Of a stretch of 64,000 nucleotides of DNA, positions 44,424 to 56,882 are shown one piece after another. A program made the position numbers and the translations under genes. The notes under the pieces were generated by a model. It saw nothing but the letters and a program-made list of their open reading frames with translations, had not been told where the DNA came from and did no database searches. This DNA is from Sipunculus nudus (Eukaryota > Annelida > Sipuncula > Golfingiida > Sipunculidae), in NCBI GenBank assembly GCA_026874595.1, contig CM049310.1, positions 79,043,056 through 79,107,055 of the forward strand. Reading direction: 5' to 3'. Within the stretch, counting starts at the first letter, position 1; each line of letters opens with the position of its first letter.

Positions 44424-45692
44424 AATTGGTTTAATTAAATATGCAATTTAGGTTAATTTATATTGTTTTTGTAGCCTTTTTATTTCAAACATGTATATAA
44501 AATGTTGAAGGTTTATGATAGATCTGCTTTAAGAACCTTATAATTAATACAAAATAATACAGAAAAGGTGCAGTAACAGCAAAGTGTTTATTTAGATCAT
44601 AAAATTTTATTCAAATTATCTCATTGAATAAGTAAGAAATGAAAATTACCCTGGCTTATTGCATTTTATAGAAAAATGATCTCACAGCACAGTCAATCTG
44701 CCCCTCTTGTGTGTTTATGAAGCACTTTTTATGCAGTAGGTTTACATTATATTTACTTTATTCCATTGGAGAAGGCCTACTGGTTTAATAGACATTTAAA
44801 CCGTGCATCTTTTCATCTAGAAAAAATGTTGGTTTTGTTGTTGTATCATTTCCTAAAGTGTGATTCCAAATGATACATGTATATGAATTTACCAATGTAA
44901 TGTGCAACCCCATTATTTCTGGCATTCAAATTGGATGGTATGAGGTGACATAAATAATTGTCAGTTGTGAGTATCCCTGCCCCCGCAATTCATATTATCC
45001 AGTATTAAATGCTGTTAGTATTGACAGGAAAAGCAGACAGCTGTACTACCCATATATAACCTGTCACAGGTAGGATAAACTACTACACAATGCTTAATAT
45101 TGATGAGCTTATTTCATCAATAAAAGATTTAACTCCTGTCTGCATAAAATAGACTACTGTGTTCCCTGTATATTAAAAATGTATGACACTAATGAATTAG
45201 ACATGGTTCACTGTACATTATATTTTGTGAACAAAAATTACTGTTTATCTTGGTTAGCATGGAATTGACATGGCACTGAAATGACAATTAATGTCTGACT
45301 GCAAAAACTCACTTAAACCAGACAGAGCCAAGTGAACTTAAATATTAGTCATGCAGGCCTAAAAATATAATTCTATGTTGTTAAATGTAGCCTTCAGGGA
45401 CACAGTAAAATACATGAAGCTGTATATGGCTGACCACATAAACTCACTCCTACAATACAACAGATGAGCAGAGCCCATAAACTTTAATGCTTATCATGTC
45501 AAAAAGAGTTTGAAAAAATATTTTTCTGTTTCCTTATATAAGTGCCCTTCTGAAACTCTAAATAATATATCAGAGTTTGTTTTCTTTTCTGATTGGCACA
45601 GCACAGCTTTGGGCAGTCCTCTGTAGTTGTGTGGTTCCAAGGTATGGTTGTGAGGCACCACCTGTATAAATTTTAAACCCCTGCATCAAAAT
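44424..45692 (+). repeat. segmental duplication, part A copy 1
   Basis: Begins AATTGGTTTAATTAAATATG and matches 54129-56600 along its whole length (shared ACTCCTGTCTGCAT, GCCTTCAGGGACACAGTAAA, TGGGCAGTCCTCTGTAGTTG), minus two later insertions in the other copy. It keeps the uninterrupted target sites of both: near 44457 for Helentron H4 and near 45312 for a MITE. It ends where a 7-kb insertion begins. Confidence 0.9.
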
Positions 45693-47179
45693 TTTTTTTA
45701 GCGAACCTGTATACTTATGTGATGGTGTGTTGTCGTGCATCGTGTGTCGTGCGTCATGCGTCGTCTGTACGTTAACCATAGCTATCTCAAAAACGGCAGG
45801 AGCTAGCATCACCAAATTTTTTGCAAATAATCAATCCTCCAGAAAACTATATCGGATTTTGTTTATTTTTTCTCTAACTGCATTTTCTTAGATTTTATAG
45901 GGAAAAAGCTAAAAAAGCTTTAAAAATCTTCTTCTCCGAAACTGTCCAGCCAAATTGTCCAATATTTCACAGAAATGATCCCTGGAACAATCTTTCTGAA
46001 GTTTGTTCGAATGGTTCCAGTTCGGAGATTTTTGGCCGAGTTACTGGAGGTTGAACTTTGTTAACTGGGCAAAAAAGCATATTAAAATTTAAATCTCAGA
46101 AACGGCTGGAGCTATCATCACCAAATTTTATGCCAATGCTGGTCACATAGGTCATATCTGAAATTGAGGTATTGGTGGTGCCACCTGCATCGGCCTTTTT
46201 TGTACGGGGTCATCAGTGCCTGTATCACACTGAGGGCTACAAAAAACTTCTTCTCTGAAACCATATGGCCAAAATGTTTAATATTGCACAGAAATGATCC
46301 TAGGGTAGTGCTTTCTGAAGTTTGTTCAAATGGTCTCTTTTCAGTGACTTTTGGCTAAGTTATGGGAAGCTGAATTTAGTCATATGCCATAACAGCCCAT
46401 TTTAGCTCAGTGGCTACAAAGATCTTCTTCTCAAAAACCACTGGGCCAGATTCTTAAATCTCACACATTAATTATCCTCAAATGTTGATAATTCAAGTTT
46501 GTTCAAATGGTTTTGGTTCAGTGCTTTTTGGCTGAGTTACAGGAAGCTGAACTTAGCCAGGTTGCTGTATCTTCCTATATGAGTTATAAACCTGCGAAAC
46601 GTTTTTTCGACTGATGCCACTAAAGCAAGTTTGTTAAATATTTTACAAGAATAATCCCTACAATAATTCTTATAATAATTGTCATTAATGGTTCCACATG
46701 AATGATTTTTGGCTGAATTATGGAGATTGAATTGAGTCATTTTACCATATATGTTAGCTGTGTGATGCTGTTACATCTAGCCTGGCACCATTTTATCAGC
46801 ATCTATTACATCATGCCACTAGACATTTAGACTTCAGGTTATCTTTGGTTAATATTGACAAGAAAGTTTTTTTAAAAGCTTTTAAAAAATTTAGATTTAT
46901 GATTTAAGTTTTTCATCATACCAGGCAATGTTACTATCATGGATATTCTTCTCTCTGTTGCTATATAAAGACAACTGTACGTGGATTATAAATTATTGGT
47001 ATCCATACTCAACTTAATTCAAGAATTTGCCATCAATGAGATATATCAGTATTTTAATTTTTGCATTCAGTATGCATCCGTAATAATTTTACGTATATTC
47101 CTTATTTCTTTTTTTTTTTAAACAAAGTCAGCTGAAAAGCATTTTGTTTTGGGAAAATAAATTTCAAAGTTATTTCAAG

Positions 47180-47560
47180 TAGGGACCACTTTTGTGTACA
47201 GATTGCAGCACTTTGTTTACCATTGGCAGATTGCCAGTGCCTTGATGTTGGCCATTAGCCAAGATGATGTCAGCTCTATAAATAGTTTTGGCACAGTGCC
47301 AGGATTGGAAAAAGTGCAGCCAGGTATAGGTCAAGAGTTCACTCAGTGCAGTAGCTGCATTCTATTTATAGCTTTGGCATATTGCTCACTGCATCATATT
47401 TGGCACCAAAGTTCAGCCTGAATCTATTTATAGCCTTGGCAGACTGCCATCTGTGTCAGATTATGCAACAGGTCAAGAGTTCACTCAGTGCAGCCAGGTA
47501 CAGGTCAAAAGTTCACTCAGTCTAGCCAGGTGCAGGTCAAGAGTTCACTCAGTGCATTAG
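47180..47560. repeat. degenerate repeats 'GGTCAAGAGTTCACTCAGTG'
   Basis: Four or so copies of CAGGTCAA(G/A)AGTTCACTCAGT between 47326 and 47555. They are interleaved with 'TATTTATAG' and 'TTGGCA' blocks around 47280-47450. Part of the 7-kb block. Confidence 0.55.
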
Positions 47561-47966
47561 CTTGAGGCAGCAATTTGTCCCAGGTCATTCGGGGGCAACT
47601 GCCTTACTCACCTAAGCCTTGTCAGCCCAGTGCATCAAACTCTGGGGAAGTTTGATGTATTGGACTGATATTTTGACCTGTCTATGCGTCATTTACAAGA
47701 CAGGTGGTGCAACCTACATTGATTTTTGCCGTGTATGCGCCTGCTTATTTCTACAGAGGAATTTGATACATCAGCCTAAAAATGGGCATGTTTATACATA
47801 TCGGGTAGCTTTATAGTGTGCAAGACTGGTGGCGCCACCTACAATAATTTTTGCACAGTGTGTCCCTGCTTATTTTACAGGAGGGGTTTGACATATTAGT
47901 CTGACATTGGGCATATGTATATATCTCTTCGTTGTATATAAGACTGATGGTTCCAGCTACAAGCAT

Positions 47967-50900
47967 TGTATCCGCCAAAACAGAGTTTTGCGGATACTAT
48001 GTTTTCAGTCGGACGCAGATGCTGCCGCCATCACTGCATAGGTTTCCGGAGAACTCCTCCATAACCACTAGGCAGAATTTTTAGCTCAGCTGACTATAAG
48101 TCATCTGAGCTATAGTCGTGGTCCATTGTCCGTAGTCCGTCCGTCTGTCCGTCCGTCCGTCCGTCCGTCCGTCCGTCCGTAGATGTGGCACGTTTTGAAA
48201 CCGTAAGACCTAGGAATCCAAATTTCAGCATAATGTTAGATGTCCCCAAGATCTCCTACCAAGCCGAAAACTGGGTCTTTGCGACTTCATTCCTTTGAGA
48301 AATTAAGGAAAAACCTCAAATTTTTATTAAAAACCTATTTTCACACTTTAGGACTGCCTAATATCAAAACCACTCATCTGTTTTTCCTTATATTTCCTAT
48401 AAATAATCCTCTATATAATTCCTATGAACATGCCAGAAATTAGGTCTGTATTATTTATTTTAAAAAAGTTATGGGCCCAAACATAATGCATTTTGTAAAT
48501 AATCAGGAAAGAAATTTTATCACTTTACACAAAACTTGTTTAAGCTAAGCACTTTTTTTCCAGTAATATTACTTTTATTAATCAAAATTAAATTGTATAC
48601 CCAAAATTAGATCAAAATCTTTTAAATTTTTAAAAATATGAGCAAAAATAAAAAATTGGTACCTTAAATTTTGCCCAAATTTGACCATGGCACGTTTTTT
48701 TTGCTGTAACTGCTGTGGATTTAATTTTCACAGCATGTTTTTGTTAGCATTTCAACTGTTAACACCAAAAATTTGAAACCAGTTGATCAAAAACTGTAGA
48801 TTTTATTCAAGTTTTCAAGCACCATGTCACATATTGCTAGTGTTATGCAGTTTGCTAAAGCTCAGCTCCCGAGCTTCAGCTCTAAGTTCCTTAAATTTGG
48901 CATACAGTTAGATTTCTCCAAAATCCCCTACCATGCCAAGAATTTGGTCACTAGGACTTAATTCCTTCGAGATATCAATGAAAAACTTCATTTTTCCATT
49001 ATAAACCCAATGTTATACTTTAAGACTGCCTAATATCAAAACCACTGATCTGACTTTGATCATATATAATATACATATTTTTCTATACATTCACTATGCA
49101 CATGCCAGAAATGATGTCAGTATTGTGTATTTTTTTTAAGTTATGGGCCCAAACATAATGCACTTTGTAAAAAATCAAGAAATATATTTACTCCCTTAAC
49201 AAGGGCATTGCTGAAGCTAGAGATTTTTTTTGTCAGGGATGTAACATTATTTAATCAAGATTCAATTGAATACCCAAAATTAGTTCTGAATTTTTCAAAT
49301 TTTATAAGTTATTAGTATAAATATAAAATTAGTACCTTAAATTTTGCCCAACTGTGACCAAGGCACGTTTGTTTCCCGTGAGCACTGTTGATATAATTTT
49401 CATATCATGCACACATAAGGATTTCAGCTTTTTAGTTTAGAAAGCTGAAAGAAATTTGCCAAATATTGTAGCTTTTATTAATGTTTTTTATGAGACCCTG
49501 TCAGACTTTGGCTCTCTCCAGCCCCTCTTGAGTCACCTGTATGTTGACCTTGTTGACCTTTCATCAAATTATGCACGCTTGAGCGAAGAATCCAGGCAGC
49601 TTATGGCCAGCCACAGTTGATCCAGGTGTTCAACCCAACTCATCTAGTAGTTTTAACCAACAACATAACAATAAACAATAAATTAATAAATTTTTATTGG
49701 TTTTTAATAACAAATTAAAGAAAAATAGAAAAGGAATTTGTTAGTTTATAATAACAGGAAATTAACTTGCAGTTACTGATGATATAAGAATCTTGTATCG
49801 ATGGGTAGAATGTCACATATTCCAAATAACACCATGCAGTCACCATGGCATTTTTCAGTTCATTTTTAATGATAAAGAAGTAAATCATATTATTCATTAC
49901 TAATCATTAAGGATTATATGAAGGAAATTAATGATAGACAAAGATGCAGTTGATAATATTAATCTAGATTCCTACTGTGTCTAGTGTGTTCATTGATGTG
50001 AAATTAGTCCAAAATGAATTTTTTACAGTTATTTTTTAATATAAATAAAAGCCATAAAACCAGGTACTTATGATCATTATTTAAATGTGTGAAATTTGTA
50101 TATTCTGGATTCTCAACATCATTGTTTGGTGAAAACTGAATAAATACCAGACATGGTGCGAATACTTTGTAATTGTATTTAAATACGAATATGATTATGT
50201 ACTCTATTATAAAATTTCTTGCATAAAGAATGGGAATTCAGGTAAAAATGAAAGTATATGAATACTCGTGCAAATACTTTCAAAATGTATTCATGAATGC
50301 ATTCATGAATATATTCTTTAATATTATTTTAATAATCATATCAGTTATATTTCATTTTAAAAAATCATATGATTCTCTTATTATTTTTAATAAAAATTAT
50401 ATTTTGGACAATATTTGTAATTTTTTTAATAAATAGTTAAACTCTTATATGTTCTGCTTATAAGTTATATGGCCAAGTAAAAATCATTGTGACAGTAGTA
50501 CTCCATTTGTTAATAAAATAAATGAAATAAATCCTCTTCCCTGTCTCCAAAGGTACTATCAAAATCATACATAAGCTAAACAACAACAACTCATAATACA
50601 GCTTATATTTATTACCACACAAAACCAGCATGTGCCTCATTTCTAAATAATATTTTTTATCATATATAACAGCTGAGTGTCGTGACCCATAGGTCCCTTG
50701 TTTAAAATTCGGAATTATGATCAGTCACATGTGAACTGCTGCACCCTCATTTTTGGTTGACCTCTGACCATTCCTCTCTGCCCAGCGTCACTTTGTGTGT
50801 CTGTTTCCACACATAAACCCACATATCTTGGGAACCGTTTGACTGATAAGCAGAAAGATTTTGCACAAATGTAGCCCTTGGAAAGCTTTATCACATACAC

Positions 50901-52577
50901 TAAAAATGGTGGTGCCACCTGCAACAATTTTTGCACAGAGTCCATATGTTCATCTGCCTTGGAGATAAAAACACTCATATCTCTGCATTGGTTGGACTTA
51001 TCCACCTGAAATTTTGCATGTGTATACAGCCTGGACAAATTCACATTTAAGCTGCAGACATCCAAGCTCATATCTCAGGAACCGTTTGACCAGTTGGGCC
51101 AAAAGTTTGCATGTGAATAGATCTCCCATAGCTCTTTATCATATGCAAAACTGGTGGCGCCACCTGCAATCATTTTTGCACAGCGTCTGTCTGTTTATCT
51201 GCCACAGGATAAAATCACTCATATCTCAGCAGTGGTCTGACTTTTCCACCTGAAATTTTGCAGGTTTATACATCTTGGATAGCTTTCTGGATTTTATGGC
51301 AGGTGGCACCACCTACATTTATGTATACGCTGCAGACATTCATGCTTATATCTCAGGACTGGTTTGACATGTCCCCCTGAAATTATGCATGTGTATAGAA
51401 CTCACATAGCTCTTAATCATAAACAAAAAATGTGGTGCCACCTGCCACAATTTTTGCACAGCGTCCGTCTGTTCATCTGTCTTGGCATAAAAACTCTCAT
51501 ATCTCTGCATTGGTTGGACTTATCCCCCTGAAATTTTGCATGTGTATACATCCTGGACAGCTTTCTTGATTTTATGACAGGTGGCGCCACCCACATTCAC
51601 GTTTACTCTGCAGATATCCAAGCTCATATCTTGGGAACTGTTTGACCGATTGGGCCAAAATTTTGTATGTGTAAAGATCTCACATAGCTCTTCATCGTAG
51701 GCAAAACTGGTGGCGCCATCTGCAACCACTTATGCACAGTGTCCATCTGTTCATTTGCCATGGGATAAAATCACTCATATCTCAGCAGTGGTTTGACTTA
51801 TCCACCTGAAATTTTGCAGATTTATACATCCTAGACAATTTTCTCGATTTTATGACAGGTGGCGCCACCTACATTCACATTTACTCTGCAGACATCTAAG
51901 CTCATATCTTGGGAACTGTTTGACCGATTGGGCCAAAAGTTTGCATGTGTATAGATCTCACATAGCTCTTCATCGTAGGCAAAACTGGTGGTGCCACCTG
52001 CAACCACTTATGCACAGTGTCCATCTGTTCATCTGCCTTGGGATAAAATCACTCATATCTCAGAAGTGGTTTGACTTATCCACCTGAAATTTTGCAGATT
52101 TATACATCCTGGACAGCTTTCTCGATTTAATGACAGGTGGTGCCACCTACATTCATATTTACTCTGCAGACATCCAAGCTCATATCTTGGGAACCGTTTT
52201 ACTGATTGGGCAAAAATTTTGCTTGTGTATAGATCTAACATAGCTCTTCATCATAGGCAAAACTGGTTGCACCACCTGCAACCACTTATGCACAGTGTCT
52301 ATCTGTTCATCTGCCTTGGGATAAAATCACTCATATCTCAGAAGTGGTTTGACTTATCCACCTGAAATTTGGCAGGTTTATACATCCTGGACAATTATCT
52401 TGATTTTATGACAGTTGGCACCACCTATATTCACTTTTACACTGCAGACATCCATGCTAATATGCAACACACCTCACTCTATTCCCCTTTCCACTTAATC
52501 CATGCCTCGCTTTACCCATCCCACCCTGATTTCAGCAGATACACATAGTCGTGCTTGTCGACTACACATATTCTAGT
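47967..52577 (+). mobile_element. Helentron/HINE-like family 1, copy H3 with nested insertion
   Basis: Start TGTATCCGCCAAAAC hairpin; end TATTCTAGT after a partly decayed hairpin (TAGTCG...CGACTA). Comparison with H2 and H5 shows that 48082-50702 interrupts it after GCAGAATTT. Downstream, 50720-52450 is an array of about 140-bp halves (CTCATATCT, TTTGAC, GGTGGCGCCACC variants), more diverged than the H1 array. Confidence 0.8.
48082..50702 (+). mobile_element. AGCTCAGCTGA element, 2.6-kb long copy nested in H3
   Basis: Starts TAGCTCAGCTGACTATAAG folding with CTGAGCTATA. Then comes a (GTCC)n tract (48134-48180) and an internal direct duplication of about 670 bp (TTATGGGCCCAAACATAATG at about 48470 and 49141). 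It ends CAGCTGAGTGTCGTGACCC, ATAGGTCCCTTGT. The insertion point is between T and T of the host H3. It is the long relative of 35954-36237. No protein is recognised. Confidence 0.75.
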
Positions 52578-52740
52578 TTTAAAATGTCCTAGTCTGAAAC
52601 TTGCAGGTCCGAAACTTCCATTTTGCTGAAATCATAATGACTAAGGAAGATATGCAGGACTCGAGAGGATCAATATTAAATTTTTAAAATAGATCTCCAT
52701 TCCCAAACTTTGCACAGGTTCGCATTAAGCCTGTAGGCCT

Positions 52741-54125
52741 TGTTTTGATTTTCAATAGAAACTTACCAATTTTGAGCTCTAGCTGCTTGTACATTTCTTT
52801 CAAGAAGATAAAAACATAAAATTTTGATAAAATTTCCTTTGTTATGTAGTGCTTTTACTTGTTTAGCAAAATAAATTTGTTATTATCATGCTTTTCCCTT
52901 ATCATTTGACATTTTTATCGAAAAATCTGCCCACCAGCATGATTTTCTGAAAAAAGTGCCTGAGAACAGAACCTTATTTTTTTGGCTTTATTGAGCTATT
53001 TTATGTGTTGTTTTATGATGTTCAGGATTTGTGAAAAAAAAAATTCTAGAGATAGACTTTGTCTGTGCATCTGGAAATGTCAGGTTTGTACATGCCAGGA
53101 ATGACCCGTTGCCTGACCCTGGCTGCTCCTGGCTTTGACAGTCTGGTGGCTTTTGACAAGTGTTAGAAAGCAGTTCCCAGCCATAATGGGGAATTTTTCG
53201 CCCAAAGCACAGATGGAACTGTCACAAATGTCAGAATTGTTATGTTTGCTCCTATAAGTTTCACAAAAGCCACCTCTCCAAACTGGAAGGTCTGCCAGCA
53301 TGTATTATATGAGTGCTTCTTCATTTTCTTTTATGTTTGTTTTACATGTATTTTTGAGGTCCTGTTGATAATTTTTTTGCCCATTCAGATTAACTTTAAA
53401 ATGTACTTTATTCAAATTTAGTGATTTGGGACTGCTCTTTGATTGTGCTGTATGTACTTCTGTCAAAAACTGGTAATTTTTAAAGATTTAGCTGCTCAGT
53501 GGTAATTATTATAAATGAGCCAATGAGGCCACATGGCATAACATGAGACAATGAAGCAGCTCTGAGTATTCTTAGGCCAAAAAAAATTGTTGGCAGTATT
53601 TGCAAGCAAGTTCAATTTGACTTGTGACTATCACTCAGTTCCCTTTAGCCACTGGATGCCACCTAGCAATGCTAAATGTTTGATCAAAACACTGCACCGG
53701 ACATCCCTGTAAAATGAGTGTACATGAGCTATTTGATTGGTTCAAAGGTCTTATTTGTTATTCATGAAATAGATGCCAGAATGGGTTGAGGAATCAAGGT
53801 CTGTGAATGCTTCGTCTTGTCAGAGAGTATGAAGATGGTCCTTCATCTAATTGATGTTTGTTCTTCATCATTTGTTGATATTTTGCAATATTTGTTGGAT
53901 ATTCTCCACCATAATCATCATCATCATTTGGATCTTCTACACCATGTTCATCATCATTTGTTGACATTCTAGAATATTAGCTAGATATTCTACACCATGT
54001 TCATCATCATTTTTCGACATTGTGGAACATTTGTTTGATATTCTACATCATGTTCATCATCATTTGTTGACATTGTAGAATATTTGCTAGATATAAACAC
54101 CATGTTCATCATTAATTATGGACAT
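52741..54125 (+). repeat. segmental duplication, part B copy 1
   Basis: Matches 56636-58000 closely, including TTGCCTGACCCTGGCTGCTC, CACTGCACCGGACATCCCTG and AATGAGCCAATGAGGCC. It ends with about five copies of the 53-bp minisatellite (53870-54115). The first 250 bp are the right half of a 'TAAGGCC' MITE whose left half lies at 45643-45692, across the 7-kb insertion. Confidence 0.9.
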
Positions 54126-54163
54126 AAAGAATTTGTTTAATTAAATATGCAATTTAGGTTAAT

Positions 54164-55070
54164 TGTATCCGCCAAAACAAAGTTTTGCGGATACTATGTT
54201 TTTGACCGGGTTCCGCCGTCGCTGCGTTCGTTTCTGGAGAACTCCTCTGAGACTAAAGGACGGATTTTTCCGAAACTTACACAAATTATCGGGTCACATG
54301 TGAACTGGTGCCTAACCAAGTGGCCTTGACCTCTGACCTTTCCTGTCTGCCCAGCGTCCGTTTGTGTGTCTGTTTCCACACATAAACCCACATATCTTGG
54401 GAACTGTTTGACCGATCAGGAAAAAAATTTTTACACAAATGTAGCCCTTGGATAGCTCTATAACATATACAAAAAAGGGTGGCGCCACTTGCAGCCATTT
54501 TTGCACAGCGTCCATCTGTTTGTCTGCCTTGGGTTAAAATAACTCATATCTCTGCAGTGGTTTGACTAATTCACCTAAAATTTGGCATGCGTATACATCC
54601 TAGATAGCTTTCTTGATTTTATGACAGGTGGCACCACCTACATTCAGGTTAACACTGCAGACATCCAAGCTCATATCTCGGGAACCGTTTTACCAATCAG
54701 GAAAAAATTTTTACACAAATGTAGCCCTTGGATAGCTTTATAACATACACAAAAATGGTGGCGCCACTTGCAGCCATTTTTGCACAGGGTCCATCTGTTT
54801 GTCTGCCTTGGGTTTAAATCACTTATATCTCTGCAGTGGTTTGACCAAATTACCTGTAATTCGGCATGTGTATACATCTTGGATAGTTTCTCATTAAATC
54901 AAATAACAGATGGCGCCACCTACAATCATGTTTATGTGGCAGAGATCCATTCTAATATGTAACACACGTAACTCTATTTCCCCTGCCACTCAAACCATGC
55001 CTCACTTCACCCGTCCTACTCTGATTTTGGCGGATACACATAGTCGCTTTTCGACTACCCGTATTCTAGT
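54164..55070 (+). mobile_element. Helentron/HINE-like family 1, copy H4, empty site known
   Basis: 907 bp: start TGTATCCGCCAAAAC with the CGGATACTATG fold-back, GACCGGGTTCCGCCGTC, two to four 140-bp halves, GGCGGATACA subterminal mate, hairpin TAGTCG/CGACTA, and end TATTCTAGT. The duplicate at 44451-44470 reads GGTTAATTTATATTG without the element, so the insertion lies in AAT|TTA with at most 1-2 ambiguous T bases. Confidence 0.9.
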
Positions 55071-55912
55071 TTAAAATGTTTTTGTAGCTTTTTCATTTCT
55101 AACATAGAAAGGTTTGAATATTTATGATAGATCTGATTTAAGAACCATATAATTAATACAAAATAATACAAAAAAGGTGCAACAACAGCCAAGTGTTTAT
55201 TTAAATTATAATTAAGCAAATTATCTCATTAAATAAGCAAGATATGAAAAGCACCCTGGCTTATTGCATTTAACAGAAAAATGTTCTCACAGTCAAACTG
55301 CCCCTCTTGTGTTTTTATGAAGCACTTTTATGCAGCAGGATAACATTATATTTACTTTATTCAATAGGAGAAGGCCTACCAGTTGAATAAAAATTTCAAA
55401 CTTCTTCAAAGTTTTTCTAGAAAAAATGTTGGTTTTCTTGTTATATCATTTACTAAAATGTGATTCCAAATGATACATGTATATGAATTATACCAATGTA
55501 ATCTGCAACCCAGTTATTTCTCGCATTAAATGGGATGGTGTGAGGTGACATAAATGATTGTCAGTTGTGAGTATCCCTGCCCCCACAATCCATGTTAATT
55601 ATTATACTGTATTAAATGCCGTTAGTATTGACACTTAATGGAGTACTACCATATATTACATGTCACAGATAAGATAGACTACTACACAATACTTATTATT
55701 GATTAGCTTATTTCATCAATAAAAGATACAACTCCTGTCTGCATTAAATAGACTACTGTGTGCCATGTATATTAAAACTGTATGACTTTAATGAATCAGA
55801 CATGGTTCACTCTGCATTATATTTCGTGAACAAAAAATAACTGTTTAGTTTGTTTTGCATGGATTTGATATGGCACTGTAATGAAAATTAATGGCTGACT
55901 GCTAAAATTCAC

Positions 55913-56224
55913 TAAGGCCAAAAAAAAAAGGTATGGTTCTCAGGCAGTTTTTTTTCAGAAATCAGTGCGGGCAGGTGATATTTTTTTTTTTTACCTTTTT
56001 TGTGTTCTTCGATAAAAATGTCAAATGATCCAGGAAAAGCGTGAAAACAACAGATTTTTATGGCTAAACAGGTAAAAGCTCTACATTGCACAGGAAATCT
56101 TACCAAACTTGTGTCAGTTTATCTTCTTGAAAGACAAAAATCAAAATAAAAATTTTTGATGCAGGGGGTTAAAATTGGTGCGGGCGGTGCCTGAGAACCA
56201 TACCTTTCATTTTGTTTGGCCTTA
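55913..56224 (+). mobile_element. MITE, 'TAAGGCC' family, copy 2
   Basis: TAAGGCCAAAA left, TTTGGCCTTA right, with GGTATGGTTCTCAGGC and GCCTGAGAACCATACC just inside. Absent from the duplicate at about 45312 (ACTCACTTAAACC). Confidence 0.88.
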
Positions 56225-56560
56225 TACAATAATACTGTGAAACCAGACAGAGCCAAGTGAACTTAAATGTTAGTCATGTAGGCCTAAAAATATAATTCTG
56301 TGTTGTTTAATGTAGCCTTCAGGGACACAGTAAAATACATGAAGCTGTATATGGCTGACCACATAAACTCATGCATACAAAACAACAGTTGAAGCAGAAC
56401 CCATAAACCTTAATGCTAGTCATGTCAAAAAGAGTTAAAAAATATTTTTCTGTTTCTTATATATGTGCCCTTCTTAAACTCTGAATAATATATCAGAGTT
56501 TTCCTTTTCTGATCGGCACAGCAAGGCTTTGGGCAGTCCTCTGTAGTTGTAAGTTCTTTT

Positions 56561-56882
56561 TAGGCCAAAAAAATAAAAGGTATGGTTCTCAGGCACCACC
56601 AGTGTCAATTTAAACCCCTGCATCAAAATTTTTATTTTGATTTTCAATAGAAACTTACCAATTTTGAGCTCCAGCTGCTCGGACATTTCTTTCAAGAAGA
56701 TAAAACATACATTTTGATAAAATTTCCTTTGTTATGCAGTGCTTTTACTTGTTTAGCAAAATAAATTTGTTATTATCATGCTTTTCCCTTATCATTTGAC
56801 ATTTTTATTGAAAAAAATATGCCCGCCCACATGGATTTCTGATAAAAAGTGCCAGAAAACCAATCCTTATTTTTTTTGGCTA
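56561..56882 (-). mobile_element. MITE, 'TAAGGCC' family, copy 3 (inverted)
   Basis: TAGGCCAAAA, then GGTATGGTTCTCAGGCACC on the left. Internal TTGATTTTCAATAGAAAC is the reverse of copy 1. The right end is TTTTTTTTGGCTATA. The corresponding element in the other duplicate is split by the 7-kb block. Confidence 0.8.

Larger units (their letters stand above)
45693..52740. mobile_element. about 7-kb inserted block with inverted GCGAACCTGT ends
   Basis: GCGAACCTGT at 45701-45710 is mirrored by ACAGGTTCGC at 52714-52723. Flanks CCCCTGCATCAAAATTTTT and TTTTGATTTTCAATAGAAAC are contiguous in the duplicate at about 56620-56660, so the block is an insertion. Its own sequence (45700-47960 and 52578-52720) has diverged repeats: 'AACGGC(A/T)GGAGCTA(G/T)CATCACC', 'CTTCTTCTC(C/T)GAAAC', 'CACAGAAATGATCC'. 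Helentron H3 is nested inside. No transposase frame is visible. Confidence 0.7.
54129..56600 (+). repeat. segmental duplication, part A copy 2
   Basis: Follows part B copy 1 directly, so the A-B unit is tandem. Relative to copy 1 it carries Helentron H4 (54164-55070) and a MITE (55913-56224), which must have inserted after the duplication or been lost from the other copy. Confidence 0.9.
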
